From assembly GCF_000722765.2 (NCBI RefSeq), contig NZ_CP028415.1, forward strand, positions 502,501 through 566,500: a DNA stretch of 64,000 nucleotides. Reading direction: 5' to 3'. Source of the DNA: Streptococcus mitis (GTDB taxonomy: Bacteria; Bacillota; Bacilli; Lactobacillales; Streptococcaceae). The notes beneath the pieces are model-generated. The model ran no database searches. It saw only the letters and a list, made by a program, of their open reading frames with translations, and was not told the DNA's origin. The translations under genes and the position numbers were made by a program. Below are positions 45,660 through 55,431 of this stretch, in pieces. Position 1 is the first letter of the stretch, and the number at the start of each line of letters is the position of its first letter.

Positions 45660-46670
45660 ATGAAAAAAACACTCAGTATTTTACTGGTAACAGTAGCTAC
45701 CCTAACCATGGCAGCTTGTGGCAACACTACTACAGAAAAAGCTACGACACAATCAAGCGCAGAAACAAGTCAAAAGGCCAGTACAGAGACGACTTATCCG
45801 CTAACGGTCAAAACCTATGATGCAAAAGGAACTGAAGTTGAACAAGTTTTTGACAAGGCACCTGAAAAAGTGATCACCAACAATCTTTCAACTACTGAAA
45901 TCTTATTGGAGTTGGGGTTGAAGGATAAACTTGCTGGCATGCTCAACCCTGACAATGCTGTAACAGATAAATATAAGGACGCGATTGCGACTATTCCTCA
46001 AATCGGCGATAAAAAAACAGTCTCACAAGAGACAGTTCTTTCTTATGAACCAGACGCTGTGATGGGTCGAAACATGATGTTTTCTGAAAAATCCTTGGGG
46101 ACAGTTAGCACTTGGAATGAAAATAAAATCCCAGTCTATACGCAAAAAGCTTCTCTCTCAACGATTCAGCAAGATTTGGGGAATATTGTAGAAGATGTCA
46201 AAAATATTGGAATGATTTTCAATGTTCAGGACAAGGCCAATGAATACGCAGCCCAATTACAAGCTAAAATTGACGCTGTTAAGAAAGCAAATCCAGCAAG
46301 TCAAGGTGAAAAGAAAAAGGCTTTGATTATGGTTGCTTATAATGATGAAACCTTCGGTGCCTACAAGTCTGCTTTGCAAGAAAGTTTGCTGAACCAACTT
46401 GGTTATACCAACGTTGCTACGGGGACATCAGGCTTGACCTTGGAAAATCTCGTGTCAATGGATCCTGAGTTGATTATCTATGTGACCAGCGACCGCAATA
46501 AAAAATTGGATGAAAAAGCAGTAGAGTTGATGAAGGCAAATGCTGTTTTAGAAGGTGTTCCTGCTATTAAGAATCAAAAAATCATGACTATCTCTTACGA
46601 TGAGTTGATGGATTACGGTCCAGCAGTGATTGATTCCCTTGAGAAAATCAATGACTTTATCAATAAATAA
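45660..46670 (+). CDS. iron-siderophore-binding lipoprotein (FepB/FatB-like)
   Basis: A 336-residue substrate-binding lipoprotein. A signal peptide ends in lipobox MAAC with Cys20. A Thr/Ser-rich linker (21-45) follows, then a two-lobed TroA/FhuD-like domain with PEKVITNNLSTTEILLELGL, PQIGDKKTVSQETVL and DPELIIYVTSD. The ligand is probably a ferric siderophore or similar. The exact ligand cannot be told from sequence. It lies third in the uptake operon. Confidence 0.9.
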   Translation: MKKTLSILLVTVATLTMAACGNTTTEKATTQSSAETSQKASTETTYPLTVKTYDAKGTEVEQVFDKAPEKVITNNLSTTEILLELGLKDKLAGMLNPDNAVTDKYKDAIATIPQIGDKKTVSQETVLSYEPDAVMGRNMMFSEKSLGTVSTWNENKIPVYTQKASLSTIQQDLGNIVEDVKNIGMIFNVQDKANEYAAQLQAKIDAVKKANPASQGEKKKALIMVAYNDETFGAYKSALQESLLNQLGYTNVATGTSGLTLENLVSMDPELIIYVTSDRNKKLDEKAVELMKANAVLEGVPAIKNQKIMTISYDELMDYGPAVIDSLEKINDFINK

Positions 46671-47343
46671 TGAGTTTGATTGGGAAGGAATCCAAGTCCA
46701 GGTCAGCCTGCCTTCAACCTATGATCCCAATCAAACCTATCCGGCTATTTTATTGAATGATGGAAACTTGGGCTTTCTATCGTCTCTTTCTGAATCTGTG
46801 ATTTTAGTGGGCTTGGCCTCTAAAAATCGCTTAGACGACTACACTCCCTGGGCGACATCAGCTCTGAGAGATGGAGCTCCAGATTTTGGAGGTCAGGTCA
46901 AGGTCTATCATGATCATTTATTTGGAGGTCTTTTAGACAAGTTGCAGTCACTTTATCGCCTGGACGAAACTCGCCTTGCTTATGGAGGCTACTCACTAGG
47001 TGGTTTGGCGGCAGTCTACAGTCTTTTCAGCTTTGACAAGGTTTCCTGTGTCTTTTCGATTTGCGGTTCCTTTTGGTATCCTGATTTTGTGACTTACTGC
47101 AAGGAAGAAAATGTGAAAAATTTGGACTGTTTGCTGTATTTACAGAATGGTCAAACAGAAGGAGCACACCATACTAATCGATTAGCTCAAGCACCAGTCT
47201 ATGCTGAGAAAATCCATACCAGTCTTCAGAAATGCTATCCGAACGGTCAGTTTGTCTTTGATCCTTATGGACACCATGAACAAGTAGCTGAACGCTTTCT
47301 GGCCTTTTCTGGCTGGTTGGCCCAAAAATGGAAAATCGAATAA
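46651..47343 (+). CDS. alpha/beta hydrolase, siderophore-esterase-like
   Basis: A 230-residue esterase with the nucleophile elbow GGYSLGGLA (about residues 115-123) and a late His in GHHEQVAERF. The layout (VQVSLPSTYDPNQTYPAILLNDG at the start) resembles IroE/BesA/Fes-type hydrolases that open ester siderophores. It overlaps the lipoprotein gene by 20 bases, so translation is coupled and the product probably processes what the transporter brings in. No signal peptide is seen. The ATG at 46651 is chosen because no other start has a good ribosome site. Confidence 0.75.
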   Translation: MTLSINNEFDWEGIQVQVSLPSTYDPNQTYPAILLNDGNLGFLSSLSESVILVGLASKNRLDDYTPWATSALRDGAPDFGGQVKVYHDHLFGGLLDKLQSLYRLDETRLAYGGYSLGGLAAVYSLFSFDKVSCVFSICGSFWYPDFVTYCKEENVKNLDCLLYLQNGQTEGAHHTNRLAQAPVYAEKIHTSLQKCYPNGQFVFDPYGHHEQVAERFLAFSGWLAQKWKIE

Positions 47344-47349
47344 AAGATT

Positions 47350-47376
47350 TATCCCTTGGCTTTTGCCAAGGGATTG
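47350..47376. terminator. bidirectional terminator between esterase and plsC
   Basis: CCCTTGGC and GCCAAGGG pair tightly around TTTT between two convergent genes. T residues flank both sides. Confidence 0.75.
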
Positions 47377-47386
47377 TTGTATTTAT

Positions 47387-48136
47387 TTAACCAAGGTTTT
47401 CTCTCTTTTTATCTGGATTCCATATGAAGCTTGCGATAAAGCTAAAGATGATGGTTAGGATAGCGAGGATAATCGCAAGGATGAGGGCAGGGATGCGGAT
47501 AAACCACCAGAGTGGGTTTGGTTTTTTATCATTGTGCCATTGTTTCGTTTCGTCGTCCAGACGTTGAAATTCTGCTTGGATACGATTGGCGACTGTTTCA
47601 ATGCCTTCATCATTCATTTTCTTGATATCTGAGATATCGATTGGATTTCCAAAGTTCATATCGACACGCTCACGGCTAACTAATCCCTTCAAAGTCATGG
47701 GACCGGTGTAGGTAACCGGCATGATACGGACCTTGGCCATTTTGGCAATCAGGGCTACGCCACCCTTGACATCGTTTGAGTGACGGCTCCCGCTTGGAAA
47801 CATGATGAGAGAGCGGTCACTTTTTTTGAGAACATTGATAGGATATTTGATGGCAGAAGCACTAGGATTTTCACGGTCAATAGGAAAGGCACCACACATA
47901 CGAATCCACCAACCAAAGATACGGTTGGTAAAGAGTTCTTTTTTTGCCATAAAGATAAATTGTTTTGGTTTGGTCGCAAAGGCCATGTAAACAGGATCCC
48001 ACCAGGTACGGTGAGGGGCAACCAGAATATAATTTTCATCTTGAGTAGGAATTTTATCAGTATTATGATAGTGGGCATTGCCATTGATGGACCATAGGAG
48101 CAATACAACCAATCCACGTAAATAAGTATAAAACAT
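47387..48136 (-). CDS. plsC: 1-acyl-sn-glycerol-3-phosphate acyltransferase
   Basis: A 249-residue membrane acyltransferase that makes phosphatidic acid. The HX4D motif is HRTWWD (about residue 41). The glycerol-3-phosphate block is FPSGSRH, and CGAFPIDRENPSA fits block II. One helix is at the N-terminus and another near the C-terminus. GGAG places the start at 48136, though the frame is open 14 codons upstream. Confidence 0.93.
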   Translation of the reverse strand: MFYTYLRGLVVLLLWSINGNAHYHNTDKIPTQDENYILVAPHRTWWDPVYMAFATKPKQFIFMAKKELFTNRIFGWWIRMCGAFPIDRENPSASAIKYPINVLKKSDRSLIMFPSGSRHSNDVKGGVALIAKMAKVRIMPVTYTGPMTLKGLVSRERVDMNFGNPIDISDIKKMNDEGIETVANRIQAEFQRLDDETKQWHNDKKPNPLWWFIRIPALILAIILAILTIIFSFIASFIWNPDKKRENLG

Positions 48137-48249
48137 GCGATCTCCTTCGATTATTTTCTTATTATTATACCTTATCAAAGGAGGGCTGGCAAACTTTTCC
48201 CTTGACCAGGTCCATATTTGGGATGAGATTAGAATTCTTTTAGAAAAAA

Positions 48250-48258
48250 TGATATGAT
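48250..48258 (+). promoter_or_regulatory. extended -10 of the P-type ATPase gene, close to its start codon
   Basis: TGA-TATGAT ends eight bases before the ATG at 48266. Transcription would therefore begin at or next to that ATG. Confidence 0.45.
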
Positions 48259-48265
48259 AGAATTT

Positions 48266-50602
48266 ATGGATAAAAATAAGATTATGGGATTAACCCAAAT
48301 AGAAGTTAAGGAAAGACAGGCTAAGGGCTTTGTCAATGATTTTACTGCATCGGCCAGTACTAGCACTTGGCAAATCATCAAACGAAATGTCTTTACCCTT
48401 TTTAACGCTTTAAACTTTGCCATTGCTTTGGCCCTTGCCTTTGTGCAGGCTTGGAGCAATCTGGTCTTCTTTGCCGTTATCTGCTTTAACGCTTTTTCTG
48501 GAATTGTGACCGAGCTGCGGGCTAAGCACATGGTGGACAAGCTCAATCTCATGACCAAGGAAAAGGTCAAGACTATTCGTGATGGCCAGGAAGTTGCTCT
48601 GAATCCTGAAGAATTGGTGTTAGGAGATGTCATTCGCCTGTCGGCTGGAGAGCAGATTCCCAGTGATGCCTTGGTTTTGGAAGGCTTTGCGGAAGTCAAT
48701 GAAGCCATGTTGACTGGTGAGAGTGATTTGGTGCAAAAGGAAGTGGATGCCTTGCTTTTGTCAGGAAGTTTCTTGGCCAGTGGGTCAGTTTTAGCTCAAG
48801 TTCACCATGTCGGTGCAGACAACTATGCTGCCAAACTCATGCTGGAAGCTAAGACCGTTAAACCAATCAACTCTCGTATCATGAAATCGCTGGACAAGTT
48901 AGCAGGTTTTACTGGAAAGATTATCATTCCCTTTGGTCTAGCTCTCCTGCTAGAAGCCTTGATCCTAAAAGGCTTGCCTCTTAAGTCGTCCGTTGTAAAT
49001 TCGTCGACAGCCCTTTTGGGGATGTTGCCCAAGGGAATTGCCCTTTTGACCATTACTTCGCTTTTGACTGCGGTGATTAAGTTGGGCTTGAAAAAGGTCT
49101 TGGTGCAGGAGATGTACTCTGTTGAGACCTTGGCGCGCGTGGACATGCTCTGTCTGGACAAGACGGGTACCATCACCCAAGGAAAGATGCAGGTGGAAGC
49201 TGTCCTTCCTTTGACCGAAGAGTATGGAGAATCAGTACTTGCTAGCATCTTGGCCAGCTATATGGCCCATAGTGAGGATAAAAATCCAACAGCTCAAGCC
49301 ATTCGCCAGCGTTTTGTGGGAGAAGTTACTTATCCTATGATTTCGAATCTTCCCTTCTCAAGCGACCGCAAGTGGGGAGCTATGGAATTGGAAGGTCTGG
49401 GGACAGTTTTCTTAGGGGCGCCTGAGATGTTGTTGGACTCTGAAATCCCTGAAGCCAGAGAGGCCTTGGAGAGAGGGTCACGTGTCTTGGTCTTAGCTCT
49501 TAGTCAGGAGAAATTAGACCATCACAAACCACAGAAACCATCTGATATTCAGGCTCTGGCTTTGCTGGAAATCTTGGACCCCATTCGGGAGGGAGCAGCA
49601 GAGACGCTGGACTATCTCCGTTCTCAGGAAGTAGGACTCAAGATTATCTCTGGTGACAATCCAGTTACGGTGTCTAGTATTGCCCAGAAGGCTGGTTTTG
49701 CGGACTATGACAGTTATGTAGATTGCTCGAAAATCACGGATGAGGAATTGGTTGCTATGGCTGAGGAGACAGCTATTTTCGGACGTGTTTCCCCTCATCA
49801 AAAGAAACTCATCATCCAAACACTGAAAAAAGCAGGGCATACAACGGCTATGACAGGGGATGGAGTTAATGATATTCTGGCCCTTCGTGAGGCGGATTGT
49901 TCCATCGTAATGGCGGAGGGAGATCCTGCGACTCGTCAGATTGCCAATCTGGTTCTCTTGAACTCTGATTTTAATGATGTTCCTGAGATTCTTTTTGAAG
50001 GTCGTCGTGTGGTGAATAATATTGCCCACATTGCACCGATTTTCTTGATAAAGACCATCTACTCATTCTTGCTCGCAGTTATCTGTATCGCCAGTGCTTT
50101 ACTAGGTCGGTCTGAGTGGATATTGATTTTCCCCTTCATTCCGATCCAGATTACCATGATTGACCAGTTCGTGGAAGGGTTCCCACCATTCGTTCTGACT
50201 TTTGAGCGAAATATCAAACCTGTCGAGCCAAACTTCCTCAGAAGATCCATGCTTCGTGCTCTACCAAGTGCTCTCATGGTAGTGTTCAGCGTTCTTTTTG
50301 TGAAAATATTTGGAAGTAGCCAAGGTTGGTCTGAGTTAGAAATTTCAACTCTACTCTATTATCTCTTGGGGTCAATTGGTTTCTTATCTGTATTTAGAGC
50401 CTGCATGCCATTTACCCTATGGCGTGTCCTCTTGATTGTTTGGTCAGTAGGAGGCTTCCTAGCCACAGCTCTCTTCCCAAGAATTCAAAAACTGCTTGAA
50501 ATTTCAACCTTAACAGGACAAACATTACCTGTTTATGGTGTCATGATGTTGGTCTTTACCGTGATTTTCATCCTGACTAGTCGCTATCAAGCCAGAAAAT
50601 AA
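48266..50602 (+). CDS. cation-transporting P-type ATPase (CtpE-like)
   Basis: A 778-residue E1-E2 ATPase. The actuator motif is MLTGESD, the phosphorylation site CLDKTGTITQG (about residue 300), the hinge MTGDGVND. About ten TM helices are present. It looks like the CtpE-type branch, which has been linked to calcium handling, but metal specificity is not certain. An ATG at 48254 is in frame but lies within the -10 element. No start has a Shine-Dalgarno site, so a leaderless message is possible. Confidence 0.88.
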   Translation: MDKNKIMGLTQIEVKERQAKGFVNDFTASASTSTWQIIKRNVFTLFNALNFAIALALAFVQAWSNLVFFAVICFNAFSGIVTELRAKHMVDKLNLMTKEKVKTIRDGQEVALNPEELVLGDVIRLSAGEQIPSDALVLEGFAEVNEAMLTGESDLVQKEVDALLLSGSFLASGSVLAQVHHVGADNYAAKLMLEAKTVKPINSRIMKSLDKLAGFTGKIIIPFGLALLLEALILKGLPLKSSVVNSSTALLGMLPKGIALLTITSLLTAVIKLGLKKVLVQEMYSVETLARVDMLCLDKTGTITQGKMQVEAVLPLTEEYGESVLASILASYMAHSEDKNPTAQAIRQRFVGEVTYPMISNLPFSSDRKWGAMELEGLGTVFLGAPEMLLDSEIPEAREALERGSRVLVLALSQEKLDHHKPQKPSDIQALALLEILDPIREGAAETLDYLRSQEVGLKIISGDNPVTVSSIAQKAGFADYDSYVDCSKITDEELVAMAEETAIFGRVSPHQKKLIIQTLKKAGHTTAMTGDGVNDILALREADCSIVMAEGDPATRQIANLVLLNSDFNDVPEILFEGRRVVNNIAHIAPIFLIKTIYSFLLAVICIASALLGRSEWILIFPFIPIQITMIDQFVEGFPPFVLTFERNIKPVEPNFLRRSMLRALPSALMVVFSVLFVKIFGSSQGWSELEISTLLYYLLGSIGFLSVFRACMPFTLWRVLLIVWSVGGFLATALFPRIQKLLEISTLTGQTLPVYGVMMLVFTVIFILTSRYQARK

Positions 50603-50604
50603 AG

Positions 50605-50636
50605 AAAGGCTGCAATCTGTGGATTGCGGTCTTTTT
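50605..50636 (+). terminator. terminator after the P-type ATPase gene
   Basis: AAAGGCTGCAATC and GGATTGCGGTCTTT form a 12-bp stem with some G-T pairs, then T5. Confidence 0.75.
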
Positions 50637-50661
50637 AGGTACAAGATTGCCAGCTGAAATG

Positions 50662-50670
50662 TGGTATAAT
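50662..50670 (+). promoter_or_regulatory. extended -10 promoter of the trmK operon
   Basis: TGG-TATAAT is 34 bases upstream of the trmK start. Confidence 0.6.
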
Positions 50671-50703
50671 AAGAGGTAATAGAGTTTTGGAAAGAGAGAG
50701 AAG

Positions 50704-51381
50704 ATGATTTCAAAGAGATTAGAATTAGTGGCTTCTTTTGTGCCACAGGGAGCCATTTTACTAGATGTGGGGAGTGACCATGCTTATCTGCCTATCGAGT
50801 TGGTGGAGAGAGGCCAAATCAAAAGCGCCATTGCAGGTGAGGTGGTGGAAGGTCCCTACCAGTCTGCGGTCAAAAATGTTGAGGCTCACGACCTAAAGGA
50901 GAAAATCCAGGTTCGTTTAGCCAATGGCTTGGCAGCATTTGAAGAGGCAGACCAAGTGTCTGTCATTACCATTGCTGGTATGGGTGGCCGTTTGATTGCT
51001 AGGATTTTAGAAGAAGGCTTGGACAAGCTGGCTAATGTAGAGCGTTTGATCCTCCAGCCTAATAATCGTGAAGACGACTTGCGTATTTGGCTACAAGAGA
51101 ACGGATTTCAGATTGTAGCTGAAAGCATTTTAGAAGAAGCTGGCAAGTTTTACGAGATTTTGGTGGTGGAAGCAGGACAAATGAAGTTATCAGCCAGTGA
51201 TGTCCGCTTTGGTTCCTTCTTGTCCAAAGAAGTCAGCCCAGTCTTTGTCCAAAAATGGCAAAAAGAAGCAGATAAGCTAGAATTTGCCCTCGGACAAATC
51301 CCAGACAAAAATCTGGAAGAACGTCAAGTTCTAGTAGATAAAATTCAAGCCATCAAGGAGGTTCTCCATGTTAGCAAGTGA
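50704..51381 (+). CDS. trmK: tRNA (adenine(22)-N1)-methyltransferase
   Basis: A 225-residue SAM-dependent methyltransferase of the TrmK family that modifies A22 in tRNA. The SAM site is [15 protein letters not shown] (about residues 20-34). The catalytic region is in [14 protein letters not shown], and LILQPNNRE follows. The NIF3-like gene overlaps it by 14 bases, a conserved pairing in Firmicutes. Confidence 0.93.
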   Translation: MISKRLELVASFVPQGAILLDVGSDHAYLPIELVERGQIKSAIAGEVVEGPYQSAVKNVEAHDLKEKIQVRLANGLAAFEEADQVSVITIAGMGGRLIARILEEGLDKLANVERLILQPNNREDDLRIWLQENGFQIVAESILEEAGKFYEILVVEAGQMKLSASDVRFGSFLSKEVSPVFVQKWQKEADKLEFALGQIPDKNLEERQVLVDKIQAIKEVLHVSK

Positions 51382-52165
51382 AGTCATTAAACGTTATGAA
51401 GCCTTTTGTCCTCAGGAATTTTCTATAGAGGGAGACAGTCGTGGTCTGCAAATCGGCACTTTAGACAAGGATATCCAAAGAGTCATGGTGGCTCTCGACA
51501 TTCGTGAAGAGACGGTGGCAGAGGCTATTGAAAAGGGTGTGGATTTGATTATCGTCAAGCACGCGCCTATCTTTCGTCCTATCAAGGACTTGGTAGCCAG
51601 CCGTCCGCAAAATCAGATTTACATTGATCTCATCAAGCATGACATCGCAGTTTATGTCAGCCATACCAATATTGACATCGTTGAAAATGGTCTCAATGAT
51701 TGGTTCTGTCAGATGCTAGGTATCGAGGAAACGACTTATCTGCAGGAAACTGGCCCTGAACGTGGGATTGGACGTATTGGGAATGTTCAGCCTCAGACTT
51801 TTGGGGAATTGGCCCAACATGTCAAGCAAATCTTTGGTCTAGATAGCCTTCGAATGGTGCATTATCAAGAGAATGATTTGCAGAAATCTATTTCAAGAGT
51901 AGCAATTTGTGGTGGAAGCGGGCAGTCTTTCTATAAGGATGCTTTAGCAAAGGGGGCAGATGTCTATATCACTGGTGATATCTATTACCATATTGCTCAG
52001 GATATGCTGTCTGATGGTTTGCTAGCATTGGACCCAGGTCACTATATAGAAGTGCTTTTTGTGGAAAAAATTTCTGCACTCCTTACTCAATGGAAAGCTG
52101 AAAAAGGCTGGACAATCGATATTGTACCTAGTCAAGCATCGACCAATCCTTTCCACCATATCTAG
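51368..52165 (+). CDS. Nif3-like dinuclear metal-centre hexameric protein
   Basis: A 265-residue protein of the NIF3/YqfO family. The metal-binding regions are [11 protein letters not shown] (about 62), YVSHTNID (about 98) and the C-terminal [10 protein letters not shown]. The fold is well known but the role is uncertain (GTP cyclohydrolase 1 type 2-like). It overlaps trmK and precedes the oxidase gene by 16 bases. Confidence 0.92.
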   Translation: MLASEVIKRYEAFCPQEFSIEGDSRGLQIGTLDKDIQRVMVALDIREETVAEAIEKGVDLIIVKHAPIFRPIKDLVASRPQNQIYIDLIKHDIAVYVSHTNIDIVENGLNDWFCQMLGIEETTYLQETGPERGIGRIGNVQPQTFGELAQHVKQIFGLDSLRMVHYQENDLQKSISRVAICGGSGQSFYKDALAKGADVYITGDIYYHIAQDMLSDGLLALDPGHYIEVLFVEKISALLTQWKAEKGWTIDIVPSQASTNPFHHI

Positions 52166-52181
52166 TTAGAAAGTGAAAACA

Positions 52182-53285
52182 ATGAAAAAAGTTGCTATTA
52201 TTGGAGCAGGGATTGTAGGTGCAACAGCTGCCTACTACCTCTCGCAAGAAAGTGACCTAGAGGTGACCGTTTTTGACCATGGACAAGGTCAAGCTACCAA
52301 GGCCGCAGCAGGAATTATCAGCCCTTGGTTTTCCAAACGCCGCAATAAGGCCTGGTACAAAATGGCGCGCTTGGGGGCTGACTTTTATGTGGATTTATTA
52401 GCTGATTTAGAGAAGTCAGGACAAGAAATCGACTTTTACCAGCGTTCGGGAGTCTTTCTCCTGAAAAAGGATGAAACTAAGTTGGAAGAACTCTATCAAC
52501 TAGCCCTCCAGCGTAGAGAAGAATCTCCTTTGATAGGGCAATTAGCCATTCTGGACCAAGCATCAGCTAATGAATTATTCCCTGGCTTGCAGGGATTTGA
52601 TCGCTTGCTCTATGCTTCTGGTGGAGCGAGAGTAGATGGCCAGCTCTTGGTCACTCGTTTACTAAAAGCTAGTAAGGTTGAAGTGGTGAGAGAAGAGGTG
52701 GGTCTAAATCCTTTATCAGCAGGCTACCAGATTGGAGACCGCGTTTTTGAACAGGTTATTTTAGCGACAGGTGCTTGGTTGGGGGACTTGTTAGAACCCT
52801 TGGGTTATGCTGTGGATGTCCGTCCTCAAAAAGGACAGCTCCGAGATTATCAACTTGCCAAAGACATGGAAGCTTACCCTGTTGTTATGCCAGAAGGGGA
52901 GTGGGATTTGATTCCTTTTGCAGGTGGGAAATTATCCCTAGGCGCTACTCATGAAAATGACATGGGATTTGACTTGACCGTGGATGAAACCTTGCTCCAG
53001 AAAATGGAGGAGGCAGCCTTGCCTCACTACCCAGTCTTGGCAGTGGCGACTTCAAGAGCTGAGCGTGTGGGAATCCGTGCCTATACCAGTGATTTCTCAC
53101 CTTTCTTTGGGCAGGTGCCTGAATTGGCAGGTGTTTATGCTGCTAGTGGACTAGGTTCATCAGGCCTCACAACTGGTCCTATCATTGGTTACCATCTAGC
53201 TCAACTGATCCAAGAAAAGGAGTTGACCTTGGAACCTGAAAACTACCCAATTGAGAACTATGTCAAACGAGTAAAAAGCGAATAA
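52182..53285 (+). CDS. DadA-family FAD-dependent oxidoreductase
   Basis: A 367-residue flavoprotein of the D-amino-acid oxidase/dehydrogenase family. The dinucleotide-binding motif is VAIIGAGIVGATAAYYL at the N-terminus. QATKAAAGIISPW is the FAD-binding His-less variant region, and the closing motif SGLGSSGLTTGP is intact. The physiological substrate is unknown. A GTG at 52173 is a weaker start. It is the last gene of the trmK unit. Confidence 0.85.
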   Translation: MKKVAIIGAGIVGATAAYYLSQESDLEVTVFDHGQGQATKAAAGIISPWFSKRRNKAWYKMARLGADFYVDLLADLEKSGQEIDFYQRSGVFLLKKDETKLEELYQLALQRREESPLIGQLAILDQASANELFPGLQGFDRLLYASGGARVDGQLLVTRLLKASKVEVVREEVGLNPLSAGYQIGDRVFEQVILATGAWLGDLLEPLGYAVDVRPQKGQLRDYQLAKDMEAYPVVMPEGEWDLIPFAGGKLSLGATHENDMGFDLTVDETLLQKMEEAALPHYPVLAVATSRAERVGIRAYTSDFSPFFGQVPELAGVYAASGLGSSGLTTGPIIGYHLAQLIQEKELTLEPENYPIENYVKRVKSE

Positions 53286-53345
53286 GAATTTTACTGAAAT
53301 TTTATCCTACCCTCTAGGATGGCAAATGACATTCCCTATCAAAAA

Positions 53346-53354
53346 TGGTAAAAT
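53346..53354 (+). promoter_or_regulatory. extended -10 promoter of galE
   Basis: TGG-TAAAAT is 33 bases upstream of galE. Confidence 0.45.
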
Positions 53355-53387
53355 AAGAAAAAATAATCCGAGAATCGAGGAAAGAAG

Positions 53388-54407
53388 ATGCAAGAAAAGA
53401 TTTTGGTAACGGGTGGAGCTGGTTTTATCGGAACCCACACTGTTATTGAGTTAATCCAAGCAGGTCATCAAGTTGTTGTGGTGGATAACCTTGTGAATAG
53501 TAATAGAAAAAGTATAGAAGTTGTTGAAAGAATCACAGGAGTTGACATTCCCTTTTATGAGGCAGATATCCGTGATACAGATACCCTCAGAGACATTTTC
53601 AAACAAGAAGAACCAACAGGAGTTATTCACTTTGCTGGTTTGAAGGCTGTCGGTGAATCTACCCGTATTCCTCTTGCCTACTATGACAACAATATTGCTG
53701 GAACTGTTAGCCTTTTGAAAGTTATGGAAGAAAACAATTGTAAAAACATCATTTTCAGTTCTTCTGCGACAGTTTACGGGGATCCGCACACAGTACCCAT
53801 CTTGGAAGATTTCCCACTTTCAGTGACCAACCCATATGGCCGCACTAAGCTTATGCTTGAGGAAATTTTGACAGATATCTACAAGGCAGATTCAGAATGG
53901 AATGTGGTCTTGCTTCGTTATTTCAACCCAATCGGAGCGCATGAGAGTGGTGATTTGGGAGAAAATCCAAACGGTATTCCAAACAATCTCTTGCCATATG
54001 TGACTCAAGTAGCCGTTGGAAAATTAGAGCAAGTGCAAGTGTTTGGAGACGATTACGATACGGAAGACGGAACTGGTGTTCGCGATTATATCCATGTTGT
54101 TGATTTGGCCAAAGGTCACGTTGCAGCTCTGAAAAAAATCCAAAAAGGTTCAGGTCTAAACGTTTATAACCTTGGAACAGGTAAAGGCTACTCAGTTCTT
54201 GAAATTATCCAAAACATGGAAAAAGCAGTGGGACGTCCAATTCCTTACCGCATTGTAGACCGTCGCCCAGGGGATATTGCTGCCTGCTATTCAGATCCTG
54301 CAAAAGCCAAAGCAGAACTGGGCTGGGAAGCAGAATTAGACATCACCCAAATGTGTGAAGACGCATGGCGTTGGCAAAGCAAGCATCCAAATGGATTTGA
54401 AGACTAA
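53388..54407 (+). CDS. galE: UDP-glucose 4-epimerase
   Basis: A 339-residue SDR-type epimerase that interconverts UDP-glucose and UDP-galactose. The NAD motif GGAGFIG is at residues 8-14. The catalytic Ser is in SSSATVYG and the YxxxK pair in NPYGRTK (about 148-154). It feeds glycan synthesis. GAGGAAAG is the ribosome site. The glycosyltransferase follows directly. Confidence 0.96.
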   Translation: MQEKILVTGGAGFIGTHTVIELIQAGHQVVVVDNLVNSNRKSIEVVERITGVDIPFYEADIRDTDTLRDIFKQEEPTGVIHFAGLKAVGESTRIPLAYYDNNIAGTVSLLKVMEENNCKNIIFSSSATVYGDPHTVPILEDFPLSVTNPYGRTKLMLEEILTDIYKADSEWNVVLLRYFNPIGAHESGDLGENPNGIPNNLLPYVTQVAVGKLEQVQVFGDDYDTEDGTGVRDYIHVVDLAKGHVAALKKIQKGSGLNVYNLGTGKGYSVLEIIQNMEKAVGRPIPYRIVDRRPGDIAACYSDPAKAKAELGWEAELDITQMCEDAWRWQSKHPNGFED

Positions 54408-54408
54408 G

Positions 54409-55374
54409 ATGGTGATGTCAATCATTGTCCCCTGTTTAAACGAAGAGGAAGTACTTCCTCTTTTTTATCAGGCTTTGGAAGCTTTACTTCCAGATTTGGA
54501 ATCGGAAATCGAGTATGTCTTTGTCGATGATGGATCGAGCGATGGGACCTTGGAACTCTTAAAGACCTATCGGGAGCAAAATCCGGCAGTTCATTATATT
54601 TCTTTCTCGCGAAATTTTGGCAAAGAAGCTGCTCTCTATGCAGGCTTGCAATATGCGACAGGAGACCTAGTGGTGGTAATGGATGCAGACCTCCAGGATC
54701 CTCCTAGTATGTTGCTTGAGATGAAAGCCTTACTAGACCAGAATGCAGATTTAGACTGTGTAGGAACACGGAGAACTAGTCGGGAGGGAGAACCCTTCTT
54801 TCGCAGTTTCTGTGCTGATCTCTTTTATGGCTTCATGAAAAAAATTAGTCCAGTAGCCCTGCCGTCAGGTGTCCGTGATTTTCGCATGATGAGACGGTCT
54901 GTAGTCGATGCTATTTTAAGCTTGACTGAGTCCAATCGTTTTTCGAAGGGACTCTTTACCTGGGTCGGCTTTAAAACCCACTATCTGGACTATCCAAATG
55001 TCGAAAGGCAGGCTGGCAAGACCAGTTGGAGTTTTAGGCAACTCTTTTTCTACTCTATTGAAGGGATTGTTAACTTTTCAGATTTTCCCTTGATTATCGC
55101 CTTTGTGGCAGGTCTCCTATCTTGTTTTATTTCTCTACTAATGACCTTTTTTGTTGTGGTTCGGACCCTCATTTTGGGCAATTCGACATCAGGTTGGACA
55201 TCTCTGATGGCTGTTATTCTCTTCCTTGGTGGGATTCAACTCTTGACCATTGGGATTCTTGGCAAGTATATTAGTAAGATTTATCTAGAGACTAAAAAAA
55301 GACCACTTTATCTCGTCAAAGAAAAAAGTGACCTTCCTGATTTTACAGAAAAAAATAAAGAGAAAAGACTATAA
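54409..55374 (+). CDS. GT2 membrane glycosyltransferase (DPM1/GtrB-like)
   Basis: A 321-residue family 2 glycosyltransferase. The nucleotide-sugar motifs are VDDGSSDGT (about 41) and DADLQDPP (about 101), with ERQAGKTSWSFRQL typical of polyprenyl-phosphate sugar transferases. Two TM helices lie at about 230-255 and 270-292. It likely loads a sugar onto undecaprenyl phosphate. Starts at 54391 and 54415 are also in frame. The chosen ATG is one base after the galE stop, but no start has a strong ribosome site. Confidence 0.85.
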   Translation: MVMSIIVPCLNEEEVLPLFYQALEALLPDLESEIEYVFVDDGSSDGTLELLKTYREQNPAVHYISFSRNFGKEAALYAGLQYATGDLVVVMDADLQDPPSMLLEMKALLDQNADLDCVGTRRTSREGEPFFRSFCADLFYGFMKKISPVALPSGVRDFRMMRRSVVDAILSLTESNRFSKGLFTWVGFKTHYLDYPNVERQAGKTSWSFRQLFFYSIEGIVNFSDFPLIIAFVAGLLSCFISLLMTFFVVVRTLILGNSTSGWTSLMAVILFLGGIQLLTIGILGKYISKIYLETKKRPLYLVKEKSDLPDFTEKNKEKRL

Positions 55375-55431
55375 TTTTGCATGGAAATATGCTAAACTAG
55401 AAGGAGTGGAACGTTCTTGTCGATATTAGAG

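Noticed and set aside
48229..48708. 159-codon minus-strand frame over the P-type ATPase start
   Set aside because: It is antisense to the conserved N-terminal domain of the ATPase and has no support.
49514..50029. 171-codon open frame on the minus strand inside the P-type ATPase gene
   Set aside because: It is antisense to conserved ATPase motifs, without start signals or family similarity.
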